From contig DAOULY010000008.1 of NCBI GenBank assembly GCA_034414595.1, forward strand, positions 1 to 60,970: DNA of 60,970 nt. The letters are read 5' to 3'. The notes beneath the pieces are model-generated. The model was not told the DNA's origin. It ran no database searches and saw nothing but the letters and a program-made list of their open reading frames with translations. How positions within the stretch are numbered: position 1 is the stretch's first letter; every line of letters starts with the position of its first letter. A program made the translations under genes and the position numbers. This DNA is from DAOULY01 sp034414595. GTDB taxonomy: Bacteria; Chloroflexota; Dehalococcoidia; SZUA-161; JAUWZY01. Below, piece after piece: positions 27,470 to 36,005 of this stretch.

Positions 27470-29140
27470 TCATTGCTCGAGGACATAGACACAACAGTTG
27501 TCGCCGTCAACCCTTATCCTGTCACCGCTGTTTATCTTTCGGGTGCTCTCCATGGTTCCAGCGACCACAGGTAAACCGAATTCCCGCCCTACTATAATAG
27601 CATGAGTCAAACCGCCGCCCGAGTCAGTGACCACGCCTTTTACTATGCCAAAAAGAGGCGTCCAGATCGGGCTTGTGGTTACCGTAACCAGTATCTCCCC
27701 AGGCTGAACCAAATTAAACTCCTCAGGGCCCATGATCACACGTGCCGGACCCTCGACAACCCCAGGGGCCGAGCTGGAACCATAAAAGTCGGCCTTTAGC
27801 TCCGGTTTGACAATAGGGACCCCGGCTACGTCGCTTAGCAGCATGGCCTCATCTGATATCACCTCCGGTACTTTGCTCATATCCCCGATGAATATAGGCG
27901 GCTGGGCCTTCAGGTTCTGCTGATACTGCTCTTTCCTTGTCTGCACCAGTTTGCGTGGACTGAACGTGCCATGACCTGCAGGCACTATATGGTATATTAT
28001 CTCCTCTGGGACAAGGAAAAGGATATCCTCAGCCTGTTCAATGACTCCTGTTCGGGCAAACCTCCCGCCAATCTCCATGAACAGGCGGCGACCAAGTCCA
28101 TTGACATAGTGCTCGCAGTAAAAGAGATGCTCCTCCGAATACCGGCCGAGCCATTGAGCAGCCTTCAGCAGCTTCTCAAACATCTCCTTCTTGTCTCCAG
28201 GTACACGGGAGAGGACATCTTTCTCCACTTCTTCCCTTTGCCTGGCCAGGCGCTTCCGCTCCTCATCCAAAGCGAAGACACCTCCTTTAGCTATCGAGAG
28301 CCTGATGTTAGGCAAGGCCAGACTTGGCTTCTCCACCCAGGTAGGGTGCGAGACGTCAGGCACTCGTGTCGTCCGCCAGCCGTTTTCATCGAGGAACTGG
28401 CGGAACTCATCAAGCCACTTTCTCCCTGGCTCGCTATTCTCGAGCTCCGCGAGCAGCTTCTCATCATCCCCTACGGCCTCGAAAAGCGTGCCCAGCCCCA
28501 ATTCCACCGCACGGCTCCCGAGCCGGTATTGATCTCGATCCACCTGAAATATCCTGTTGTCGAAGCCCGACATCAACGCCTTGTATTGAGGATGCTGAAT
28601 ATCCATCCCCAGCAGCTCGTTTATGACTACCAGAAATATCCTGTAGATGTTCGATCTGGCATTATGATTAAGCATATGAATATCCCAGTTCCTCCATGTA
28701 TACAAAAGCCAGTCTTGAAGGTGTACGCGGAGCTCTGGATCACTCAGCTTCCCAACATCGACTTTTTTCAGGTGCTGGAAGCCCTCCTCAAGCTCGGGCA
28801 TAAATTTCCCTCTCCACTGCGCCCCAAAATCCTCAATCCAGGGGGCTATCCTTTCCCTAAAAACAGGTTCACGCCGCCTTCTTTCCTCCCCGGATATATT
28901 TATCCTTGACAGATATTGAAATCCGTCTTTGGCCCTCCAATCTGGCACCCCCATAGGTGATGAGAGCATCTGACTGCCATATTGCATAGCACGATGTCCC
29001 CCGATCGACAACAGATAGAAATCCACCGGAACGAGTGCCGGAACACAATCCTTAGCATCAATACACCATACCCCATGTTCCTCATCGAGATCCCTTTCCT
29101 CATCAAGCTCCCAAAACTCGAAATAACTGTATGTTGGCAT
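27470..29140 (-). CDS. PEP-utiliser swivel-domain protein (phenylphosphate-synthase-alpha-like), copy 1
   Basis: A 556-residue protein. The first about 450 residues are a helical, tryptophan-rich region. The C-terminal about 90 residues are a PEP-utilising-enzyme mobile (phospho-His) domain: SAPGVVEGPARVI, then GGGLTHAIIVGREFGLPVVA with the phosphorylated His, and GDRIRVDGD at the end. There is no ATP-grasp (PPDK-N) domain and no PEP-binding barrel. The same partial architecture occurs in phenylphosphate synthase alpha (PpsA), which needs the separate ATP-binding subunit PpsB. No such partner is in the window. The product would carry a phospho-His and phosphorylate a small acceptor. Confidence 0.9.
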   Translation of the reverse strand: MPTYSYFEFWELDEERDLDEEHGVWCIDAKDCVPALVPVDFYLLSIGGHRAMQYGSQMLSSPMGVPDWRAKDGFQYLSRINISGEERRRREPVFRERIAPWIEDFGAQWRGKFMPELEEGFQHLKKVDVGKLSDPELRVHLQDWLLYTWRNWDIHMLNHNARSNIYRIFLVVINELLGMDIQHPQYKALMSGFDNRIFQVDRDQYRLGSRAVELGLGTLFEAVGDDEKLLAELENSEPGRKWLDEFRQFLDENGWRTTRVPDVSHPTWVEKPSLALPNIRLSIAKGGVFALDEERKRLARQREEVEKDVLSRVPGDKKEMFEKLLKAAQWLGRYSEEHLFYCEHYVNGLGRRLFMEIGGRFARTGVIEQAEDILFLVPEEIIYHIVPAGHGTFSPRKLVQTRKEQYQQNLKAQPPIFIGDMSKVPEVISDEAMLLSDVAGVPIVKPELKADFYGSSSAPGVVEGPARVIMGPEEFNLVQPGEILVTVTTSPIWTPLFGIVKGVVTDSGGGLTHAIIVGREFGLPVVAGTMESTRKINSGDRIRVDGDNCCVYVLEQ

Positions 29141-29351
29141 TTGACATCCTCCTCTTCTCAGTTTTTAGCCTTATGTGGTAGGAGCGCATCATTCACGGAT
29201 ATGTATCAATACATTCCCACCCCCTTTGTCAGTCTACTTTGCTTAACTCCTGAATCCGGGATGTAGATAATTAGAGCAGATTCTGAACATATCGACTGGA
29301 ATTTCCCATTTCAACTCGCAACGGGGAAATCCTCAAACCTATTTTCGACTA

Positions 29352-29571
29352 TGAAACAAAAGGGCAGAGAAGCCTTTCGCATCTCTGCCCTCAGCACCAA
29401 CCTTGCCGCTTCCCCGCAGTCCTCCTCGTCATCCTTGCTACCTCCTCTCCATCTAACCAGCTACGCAATGCATATCGCCAACATGGTCTGCCTTCTTTTA
29501 CTGTGTCCGCCTATCTTCTCTAAAGCCCCTCCAGCATCGGATATTTCAATTAGGTAGACTCTACCAATAAT
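29352..29571 (-). ncRNA. Candidate small RNA unit 2 (promoter to terminator, no ORF)
   Basis: On the reverse strand TTGACA (29601-29606), a 17-base spacer and TATATA (29578-29583) precede about 220 bases without a credible ORF, ending in a terminator at 29353-29390. The layout repeats that of 18704-18894 and 37127-37200. Transcription is inferred only. The rest of the 989-base gap 29141-30129 holds a tRNA-Met fragment and the promoter of the next mutase. Confidence 0.4.
29353..29390 (-). terminator. Rho-independent terminator
   Basis: On the reverse strand a perfect 9-bp stem GGGCAGAGA/TCTCTGCCC with a TGCGAAAGGCT-type loop, followed by CTTTTGTTTC. Stem and tail match the hairpins at 18856 and 37163. 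Confidence 0.8.
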
Positions 29572-29708
29572 GCTCTATATATATACCATTCTTAGCGCCG
29601 TGTCAAGATGTTGCCCTCAGAACTAGCGGCCAAAGCTGCTATGGGCTTCAGGCTGATCACTGAACAAAGTGTCATTCTGTGCAAATAGGTGTCTACGATT
29701 CTAACTCG

Positions 29709-29759
29709 TTCGGCCCATAATCCTGAAGGGCGTTGGTTCAAACCCACTCCCCGCTACCA
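29709..29759 (+). pseudogene. tRNA-Met(CAU) 3'-half remnant
   Basis: The sequence from TTCGG through CCATAAT (anticodon loop with CAT), then GTTGGTTCAAACCCAC (T-arm) and CCCCGCTACCA (acceptor 3' strand with encoded CCA) is the 3' half of a tRNA-Met-type gene. No D-arm or 5' acceptor strand lies upstream, and position 33 is C instead of T. It resembles the tRNA 3' ends left by site-specific integration. Confidence 0.65.
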
Positions 29760-30063
29760 AGCAATAATTGAGAGAAGATAAGCGGGCCAATCAGCGAGAC
29801 CGGGCTCGTTTTCTTGGTCGCTGCGCTGCGAGCATCTGCCACTTGTGTCTTACAAAAGCTATTTTCATCAAATTCTGTTTCTGAATGGCCTTCGCCAATC
29901 GCTTCAAACAAATCTGAGTTTTGCAAGATTAGGCATCTGGATTGAGCGAGGGACAATGGAATGACGATGGAATTCTTAGGATTGCATCTCGACATCCCAC
30001 TAGGCACGTTTGCGTCCCAGTCAAGAATGATAGCTCACTCACATAGCCTCCTATTGTTGGGGG

Positions 30064-30092
30064 TTGACACTGAATAAGAAGGGCGCTACACT
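30064..30092 (+). promoter_or_regulatory. Sigma-70-type promoter of the 30130 mutase operon
   Basis: TTGACA at 30064-30069, a 17-base spacer, TACACT at 30087-30092, then GAGGAGGG and the ATG at 30130. It would give a leader of about 30 bases. Confidence 0.65.
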
Positions 30093-30129
30093 CGTGCTAC
30101 TATGGAGTGATCTGTGAGGAGGGAATTCG

Positions 30130-31848
30130 ATGTTCGACGAGAAAACCTTGAAAAAAGTCAAGGACTTGTCCGAAGAATGGGACGAAGAATGTTCAAAATC
30201 ATACGGCGACAGAGAATTCAACGAGGCTACCACAGGTTCAGGAATCAAGCTGAAGCCAGTGTATACGCCCGTCGACATCAATGATGTCGACTTCGCAGAA
30301 ATCGGCCTTCCCGGTGTCTATCCCTATACAAGAGGGCCAGAACTCCGAGGCTACCAAGCTCAACCCTGGATGATGCGCCTCGGCTTTGGCTTCGGCACCG
30401 GAAAGGAGACTCACCAGCGGTGGGAGCATTTGCGCAAGATAGGTATGCGCAAGCACGTCGGCATGGATGAGGAGGAGGAACTGTTCCCCTACTTCAATAT
30501 GCTCATCGATCTTCCTACCCAACATGGCTACGACGCCGATGATCCTGAAGCACGGGGCAAGGTCGGCGAATTGGGGGTCTCGTTTAGCACCGTAGAGGAC
30601 ATGGGATTGCTGTTTGATGGACTGCCTCTGGATAAAATAGGCATGACATTCATCCTGAACGACCCGGCGCTGGTTACCACCGCTCTCTACGTCACCTATG
30701 CGGAGCGCAGGGGCTACGCCCCGGAAGTGCTGCGCATGAATGCCTCACATGTTATGTACCGGCAATGGTTCTGGGATGAGCGCGCCTTCCCTCCCGAAAA
30801 TGCGCATAAGCTGATGGTGGAGAATATCAATTATCGCATCAAGCACATACCACAGCATTGGCATACAAACATCAGCGGCTACAATCCAGGTGAAGCCGGA
30901 GCGACCCCTGTCCAGGAGGTGGCCTTCGATTTGGCCTGCGCTAGGGCCATCGTCGCCGACTGCGTCAAGGCCGGGCTTGACTCCAATGATGTGGCCCGCG
31001 GGTTTTACTATCATTCCCATGTCGGGCTCGATCTCTTCGAGGAAGTGGCCAAAATTAGAGCCTTCAGGAGGATGTGGGCTAAGATATTCAAAGAGCAATT
31101 CGGCTGCACCGACCCGCGAGCACTTGGAGTAACGGTATTCCCCCAGACCGCGGGCCTGGCCCTGACACGCCAGGAGCCACTGAACAATATCATTCGAGCT
31201 ACTATCGCCACCCTGGCTACGGTTCTGGCCGGCGTTGATTCCGTGTGGACCTCTTCCTACGACGAGGCCTACTGCATTCCCACCGAGGAGGCGGCACAAA
31301 TAGCTGTCAGGACGCATCAGATCATCTATCACGAGACCAATATCCCCAATGTCGTTGATCCCCTGGGAGGCTCATACTACCTTGAGTGGCTGACGAATAA
31401 GATCGAAGAGGAGGCATGGAAGCTACTGGACAAGGTGGAAGAGCTCGGCGGCTACATCCAGTGCTGGAAGACAGGGTGGATGAGGGCAGAGATTATAAGG
31501 TCAGCCAATGAATATCAGTCAGCCATCGACCGCAGCGAGAAGGTAATAGTTGGGGTAAACAAATACCGCCTGGAGGAGCCCCAGAGGATTCAAGTGTTCG
31601 AGGTCGACCCCGGGGTGGAACAGGAGGCAATTGAGAGAATAAAGGAGTTTAAGGCCAAGCGGGATAATGCCAAAACACAGCAGGCCCTGGCTCATTTGAG
31701 GGAGACGACGGGGAGGTTTCTCAAAGACTGGCCTGGCTCCTGCGGCACGTTAATGCCGGCCATTCTCGATGCAGTGAGGGCCGATGCTACCCTGGGAGAA
31801 GTGCAACGCGTACTACGTGAGGTTTGCGGCCATGTCTATACCTACTGA
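30130..31848 (+). CDS. Non-canonical B12-dependent acyl-CoA mutase, large subunit
   Basis: A 572-residue mutase large subunit and the close relative of the 12034 copy: both have an acidic insert after the tunnel motif (DEEEELFPYFNMLIDLPTQ here) and GYNPGEAGA. The Tyr89 position is Gly (QPWMMRLGFGFGTGKET), the Arg207 position is Trp (WFWDERAFPP), and His244 is Asn252. It has its own promoter and a strong GAGGAGGG ribosome site. It is followed by its small subunit and a polysaccharide-deacetylase-family gene, rather than by UPF0261 as for its sister copy, so the two may serve separate pathways. Confidence 0.93.
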   Translation: MFDEKTLKKVKDLSEEWDEECSKSYGDREFNEATTGSGIKLKPVYTPVDINDVDFAEIGLPGVYPYTRGPELRGYQAQPWMMRLGFGFGTGKETHQRWEHLRKIGMRKHVGMDEEEELFPYFNMLIDLPTQHGYDADDPEARGKVGELGVSFSTVEDMGLLFDGLPLDKIGMTFILNDPALVTTALYVTYAERRGYAPEVLRMNASHVMYRQWFWDERAFPPENAHKLMVENINYRIKHIPQHWHTNISGYNPGEAGATPVQEVAFDLACARAIVADCVKAGLDSNDVARGFYYHSHVGLDLFEEVAKIRAFRRMWAKIFKEQFGCTDPRALGVTVFPQTAGLALTRQEPLNNIIRATIATLATVLAGVDSVWTSSYDEAYCIPTEEAAQIAVRTHQIIYHETNIPNVVDPLGGSYYLEWLTNKIEEEAWKLLDKVEELGGYIQCWKTGWMRAEIIRSANEYQSAIDRSEKVIVGVNKYRLEEPQRIQVFEVDPGVEQEAIERIKEFKAKRDNAKTQQALAHLRETTGRFLKDWPGSCGTLMPAILDAVRADATLGEVQRVLREVCGHVYTY

Positions 31849-32236
31849 AAAGAAGGTCAAAGTGCTGCTCGCAAAGTCGGACCAGGATGCCCACGATAGA
31901 GGCGTGAGGTATTTGGCGAAGGTACTTCGGGATGCCGGAATGGAGGTGATCATCATCCGCTACCGCATAGCCGACGAGGTAGTGCCCGTGGCCATGCAGG
32001 AAGACGTGGATGTCATCGGCCTGAGCTTCTACGGTTCAGGGCTGATGTATGATACGTCAACGGTGATAACACAGCTCAAGGAGAATGACGTGGAGGACAA
32101 AGTGGTGCTCGTCGGCGGGACGATACCTGAGAAGGCGATGCCAAAGTTATCCCAGATGGGAGTGCGAGGAGTATTTGGACCCGGCGACCCGGTAAGGGAG
32201 GTGGTGGACTGCATATCCAAGAACATAGCCCACTAA
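31832..32236 (+). CDS. B12-binding small subunit of acyl-CoA mutase
   Basis: A 134-residue cobalamin-binding domain: SDQDAHDRGVRYLAKVLRDAG (DxHxxG), GLSFYGSGLMYDTS, VLVGGTIPE. The start at 31832 (MSIPTEKK) is preferred because it matches the N-termini of the sister subunits; an upstream in-frame codon at 31784 would lie inside the large-subunit gene. The overlap with the large subunit is 17 bases. Confidence 0.93.
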   Translation: MSIPTEKKVKVLLAKSDQDAHDRGVRYLAKVLRDAGMEVIIIRYRIADEVVPVAMQEDVDVIGLSFYGSGLMYDTSTVITQLKENDVEDKVVLVGGTIPEKAMPKLSQMGVRGVFGPGDPVREVVDCISKNIAH

Positions 32237-32296
32237 ACGGTGGGCCCAACACAAGAAGCACAGTATGTACCCAGACCGTCCAGAAAGGAGGTAACG

Positions 32297-33169
32297 TTGC
32301 AAGAGGTTGGTTACGAATATTCACCTATTGTTAATAGGGACGTGCTCAAGTGGCCGGGGAATGCGCGTTTGGCTGTATGGGTAGGTGTCGCTATTGAACA
32401 TTACGAGTTCAATCTGCCCTCAATTAGTGGTGTGGGACAGGCAGTAGGCCATGCCCCGGATGTGGTGAACTACTCGGTGCGGGACTACGGCCTTAGGGTC
32501 GGCATTTGGCGGATTATGGAGGTGCTGGATCGTTACAAGATTAAGGGTACTGCCTTGCTAAATTCCGCAGCCTGCGAACACTATCCGATTATCATTGAGG
32601 AAGCCAATAAACGAGGCTGGGAGTTCATGGCGCATGGCATTACGAACTCTAAGCTCCTGTTGGACTTACCAGAAGATGAAGAGCGGGGCATAATCAAAAC
32701 CTCAATTCAGCAGATCGAAAAGGCTGTGGGTAAGCGTCCAGAAGGGTGGATCGGCCCAGCACTTATAGAGACCTTCAACACGCGGAATATCCTTGCTGAG
32801 GAGGGCATCAGGTACTTATGTGATTGGTGCAATGATGACCAGCCTTACCTTATGAAGGTTCGAACCGGTACGCTAGTGGCGATCCCTTACTCCTACGTAC
32901 TTAACGATTCCCCTGCATTCAGTCGCTATAACTTGACGCCCAAAGAGTATTACGAAATTGTCAGAGATGAATTTGATGTCCTTTATGAGGAGGGTGCTGC
33001 CAGCGGTAGGGTAATGAGTATCTCTTTGCATCCCTTCATCATAGGACTCCCTTTCCGAATAAAGTACCTGGACAAAGTGCTACGGTATGTGGCGAGTCAT
33101 GAAGATGTATGGTTTACTACGCCCGCAGAGATTGTGAACTGGTGTTATGAACACTTCTTCGGGCTCTAG
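32297..33169 (+). CDS. Polysaccharide-deacetylase-family (PuuE-like) hydrolase
   Basis: A 290-residue NodB-homology protein of the PuuE/allantoinase-like branch: YGLRVGIWRIMEVLDRYKIKGT, then WEFMAHGITNS with the metal His, and SLHPFIIGLPFRI near the end. The canonical catalytic Asp motif (TxDD) is weak. Instead AVWVGVAIEHYEF is seen, which is normal for PuuE-like members. The start is taken as TTG at 32297 because AAAGGAGGT lies five bases upstream; a GTG at 32240 would extend it by 19 residues but has no ribosome site. Immediately downstream of a mutase pair, so it may hydrolyse a cyclic imide, ureide or amide from the same pathway; that is inference. Confidence 0.85.
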   Translation: MQEVGYEYSPIVNRDVLKWPGNARLAVWVGVAIEHYEFNLPSISGVGQAVGHAPDVVNYSVRDYGLRVGIWRIMEVLDRYKIKGTALLNSAACEHYPIIIEEANKRGWEFMAHGITNSKLLLDLPEDEERGIIKTSIQQIEKAVGKRPEGWIGPALIETFNTRNILAEEGIRYLCDWCNDDQPYLMKVRTGTLVAIPYSYVLNDSPAFSRYNLTPKEYYEIVRDEFDVLYEEGAASGRVMSISLHPFIIGLPFRIKYLDKVLRYVASHEDVWFTTPAEIVNWCYEHFFGL

Positions 33170-33213
33170 CACACCTCGCCCATTCCGCTTTATAGGCTTG
33201 CTCTGCCTACTGC

Positions 33214-33480
33214 CTAAGTCAAGACGTGGACACAGTAGTTGTCGCCGTCAGCTCTGATCCTCTGCCCGTCTTTGATCCTTCTGGTGCCTTCCATCATGCC
33301 AACGGCCACAGGCAAACCGAATTCTCGACCCACTATTAAGACACGGGTTAAGCCGCCACCAGTATCGGCGACTACACCTTTAACTATGGCAAAAAGAGGC
33401 GTCCAGATCGGGCTCGTGGTCACAGAGACAAGTATCTTTCCTCCTGACCCAAGGGGAATTCATCGACGCTGGGGAGATGA
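33214..33480 (-). pseudogene. PEP-utiliser swivel-domain remnant with catalytic His replaced
   Basis: Leftward from about 33480 the sequence reads PARVI, then a frameshift near 33440, then KILVSVTTSPIWTPLFAIVK, and on to GGGLTRVLIVGREFGLPVAV and a stop at 33214. The intact copy at 27470 has GGGLTHAIIVGREFGLP, so the phosphorylated His is Arg here. The upstream 450 residues are gone. The gap 33170-33840 holds nothing else that I recognise. Confidence 0.8.
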
Positions 33481-33840
33481 CCCGGGCCGGGATCTAGGTC
33501 AAAGCAGCCTCGTCCTACATGGCCTGACGGGGTATTGCTAACGCTTGCTATGTTCGTGCAGATCCTTTAAGACCGAGTTCGGTAACCCCGACGGTCGCTG
33601 ACGTATTGCGCCCTTAACAGAAGGCTGTTTTGTTACCTGCCCCCGAACAGAACCTTTTGACGCAACGTTCCTGACGATTGTTGTTAAATCCATACCGTTC
33701 AACTGAGTGACGTCGCAGCTATGGCCATTCTCTTAAAGACTTCGGGGGATTCTTGTCTACTGGAAGATATAAAGCTGCCGGGTTATAATGACAACACGAA
33801 CTAAGACAAGGCTACCAAATCCACACACGGAGGTGCCCAA

Positions 33841-34146
33841 ATGACAGAGTCCAAGCCCCTTAATTGGCAGGCTATTCTGGAAAAACATGCTCCGGAATTG
33901 CTGAGGGACACTACGAGATTACGAGAGTCGGTGCTGACGGACGGTGCCCTTTCCCTCAAGACGAAGACATTGATGATGATGCTTTGCGATGCCTTGCTGA
34001 CCCATTTTGATGGGGTAGCCAACATTGCCAAGCGCGCCAGGGCTCTAGGAGCTAGTGAGGCTGAGATCGCCGAGACCATAGGAGTGGCCTTTTTAATGGG
34101 AGGATTGCCCGGCTTGGTCACAGGCGCCGAGGCATTTCGGGATTAA
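33841..34146 (+). CDS. Carboxymuconolactone-decarboxylase/AhpD-like protein
   Basis: A 101-residue all-helical protein with the CMD-fold core: MMMLCDALLTHFDGVANIAKRARALGASEAEIAETIGVAFLMGG. The AhpD CxxC peroxidase pair is absent; only one Cys and a His (THFDG) remain, so it is not a redox AhpD. GGAGGTG precedes the ATG. Small CMD proteins often accompany aromatic or detoxification operons. It is a single gene with no close partner. Confidence 0.85.
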   Translation: MTESKPLNWQAILEKHAPELLRDTTRLRESVLTDGALSLKTKTLMMMLCDALLTHFDGVANIAKRARALGASEAEIAETIGVAFLMGGLPGLVTGAEAFRD

Positions 34147-34385
34147 GTAGAAGAACCTGAAGTCGATTGAACAAACGAGGATTGTTCAATCCCTCTGCAT
34201 CCTACAGAAAGTCATTTGTTGACATCAAGAGAACTGGTTTTACTTTCACAACCCCTCCGAACGATGTGGCTCTCATTATCCCTATATGAAGCAGAGGGAA
34301 TATGGTAGAAATCTTCCTACCAACTTCTATATCCCGACTCTAGCAATCTCCATTATATTGAATAGCCAGATTGCCGGTCTTGCTA

Positions 34386-34448
34386 TTGACTACCCTCTAA
34401 AAAGGGGTTATTATATGACTATATGTATTATTTTGGTCATAGAGTCAT
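34386..34448 (+). promoter_or_regulatory. Promoter and operator-like dyad of the TetR/ABC operon
   Basis: TTGACT at 34386-34391, a 17-base spacer and TATTAT at 34409-34414. Directly downstream ATGACT (34415-34420) and AGTCAT (34443-34448) form an inverted repeat whose second arm ends six bases before the TetR start. A TetR protein autorepressing from this site is the natural reading. The rest of the 308-base gap shows nothing else. Confidence 0.6.
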
Positions 34449-34454
34449 ACTCTA

Positions 34455-35075
34455 ATGGCAAGAGCATTTACACAGTCGAATAAAGACCAGATAAGGCATA
34501 CTTTGCTTCAAAAGGGCAGGGAGTATTTCATAAAATATGGCCTTAAAAAGACCAGCGTCGACGAACTGGCTAAAGCGGCTGGGATAGCCAAGGGTTCCTT
34601 TTACAAGTTCTTTGATTCCAAGGAAGCCCTTTTCATGGCTATCCACGAAGAGTCCGAGAGGAAACTGCGAACGGCCTTGATGCAAAAATTGGAGGGCGCT
34701 AGAGAGCCTGCTGATAAACTGCGTCTCTTCCTTGAGAACTCTTTTCTCATCTTAGAAGAGGACCCCCTGCTACGAGTGGTTTTTGGTAAAGGAGAATTTG
34801 AAAACCTGTCCGGCCTTATGACTTCGGAACAATACAAAGAACACTACCGCCACGGCATCGTGTTTATGGGAGAGCTTATCAGACAGTGGCAGGAGGAGGG
34901 CATTATCAGACAGCTCGATGCCGAAGTCGCCGGTAACATGATAGCTTCGGTCTTTTATATCTTTCTTCAGAAGGAAACCATCGGCGAAGAAATGTATGCC
35001 AGAGTAACGGATATGCTGGTTGAATGCCTGGTTAATTACCTGAGTGGGACAAAGAAAGAAGATGGTCATCAATAA
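34455..35075 (+). CDS. TetR/AcrR-family transcriptional regulator
   Basis: A 206-residue TetR regulator: the N-terminal helix-turn-helix is GLKKTSVDELAKAAGIAKGSFYKFFDSKEALF (about residues 25-56), the standard TetR signature. The C-terminal ligand-binding half is divergent. No clear Shine-Dalgarno precedes the ATG, and the predicted start of transcription is only a few dozen bases upstream. The gene is followed at once by an ABC exporter, which it probably controls. Confidence 0.94.
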   Translation: MARAFTQSNKDQIRHTLLQKGREYFIKYGLKKTSVDELAKAAGIAKGSFYKFFDSKEALFMAIHEESERKLRTALMQKLEGAREPADKLRLFLENSFLILEEDPLLRVVFGKGEFENLSGLMTSEQYKEHYRHGIVFMGELIRQWQEEGIIRQLDAEVAGNMIASVFYIFLQKETIGEEMYARVTDMLVECLVNYLSGTKKEDGHQ

Positions 35076-35082
35076 AGGCAGT

Positions 35083-35997
35083 ATGGATGCAGCTATTACT
35101 GTCTCCGGGCTAACCAAACGCTACGGAGACCTAGTCGCAGTGGACAACTTGTCGCTGCACATCGAGCCCGGAGAGATTTATGGATTTCTGGGTCTGAACG
35201 GTGCTGGCAAGACGACGACCATTCGCATGCTGCTGGGAATGATTAGGCCGAGCACTGGGGCAGTCTCACTCTTTGGAACTAAGGTGCAGCCTGGGCAAAT
35301 GTCAATCTGGGAACACGTTGGTTACATGGTCGATACTCCTCACGCTTACCCCGATCTAACCGTTCGGGAAAATTTAGAGATTATTCGACGCTTACGTAAG
35401 CTGAATAATACTGATGCTGTCGAAGAGGTTATCGAGCAATTGAAACTGACACGTGATGCGAACCGGCGTGCCAGGACGCTTTCGCACGGCAATGCACAGC
35501 GGCTGGGACTGGCCAAAGCGCTTATCCACCGTCCGGATTTGCTCATCCTGGATGAGCCGGCAAACGGCCTGGATCCTGCTGGCATAGTCGAGATCAGGAA
35601 TCTCTTGCGTGACCTTGCCGATAAACACGGCGTTACTATTTTCATGTCCAGTCACATCCTGAGCGAGGTGAATCGCCTGGCAACACGAATAGGCGTGATT
35701 CATGAGGGACGCTTGTTGAAGGAATTTGATGCCAGTGAGCTTACCGAACAAGAACAACAACGTCTGGTGGTAGATGTTGGTGACACGAGTACTGCCATAT
35801 CGGCATTAAGGAACGCTGGTATCGTTGCGAGGACGGATAACAAGAACTCACTAGTCATTACGGACAAGGAGACCATGCAACATCCGGACGAAGTCGCAAC
35901 TCTATTGGTCCAAGCGGATTGTCCGCCTACCAGACTGCTAGTCGAGCAGGGCGACCTCGAATCATACTTCCTCAAGCTGGTTGGCCTGAAAGAGTAG
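35083..35997 (+). CDS. ABC-2-type exporter, ATP-binding protein
   Basis: A 304-residue ATPase of the drug/bacitracin export type: Walker A GLNGAGKTTT, signature LSHGNAQRLGLAKAL (a degenerate LSGGQ), Walker B DLLILDEP, and the switch His in MSSHILSEV. The C-terminal about 90 residues are the regulatory extension found in CcmA/NatA-like ATPases. The start is taken at 35083 (MDAAITVSGLTKRYG), seven bases after the tetR stop with AAAGG upstream; ATG at 35062, overlapping tetR, is an alternative. Confidence 0.93.
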   Translation: MDAAITVSGLTKRYGDLVAVDNLSLHIEPGEIYGFLGLNGAGKTTTIRMLLGMIRPSTGAVSLFGTKVQPGQMSIWEHVGYMVDTPHAYPDLTVRENLEIIRRLRKLNNTDAVEEVIEQLKLTRDANRRARTLSHGNAQRLGLAKALIHRPDLLILDEPANGLDPAGIVEIRNLLRDLADKHGVTIFMSSHILSEVNRLATRIGVIHEGRLLKEFDASELTEQEQQRLVVDVGDTSTAISALRNAGIVARTDNKNSLVITDKETMQHPDEVATLLVQADCPPTRLLVEQGDLESYFLKLVGLKE

Positions 35998-36005
35998 AAA
36001 AAGTG

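Noticed and set aside
4528..34454. Cobalamin riboswitch ahead of the B12-dependent mutases
   Set aside because: I looked for a B12-box-like consensus upstream of the mutase genes and saw none; a covariance search would be decisive.
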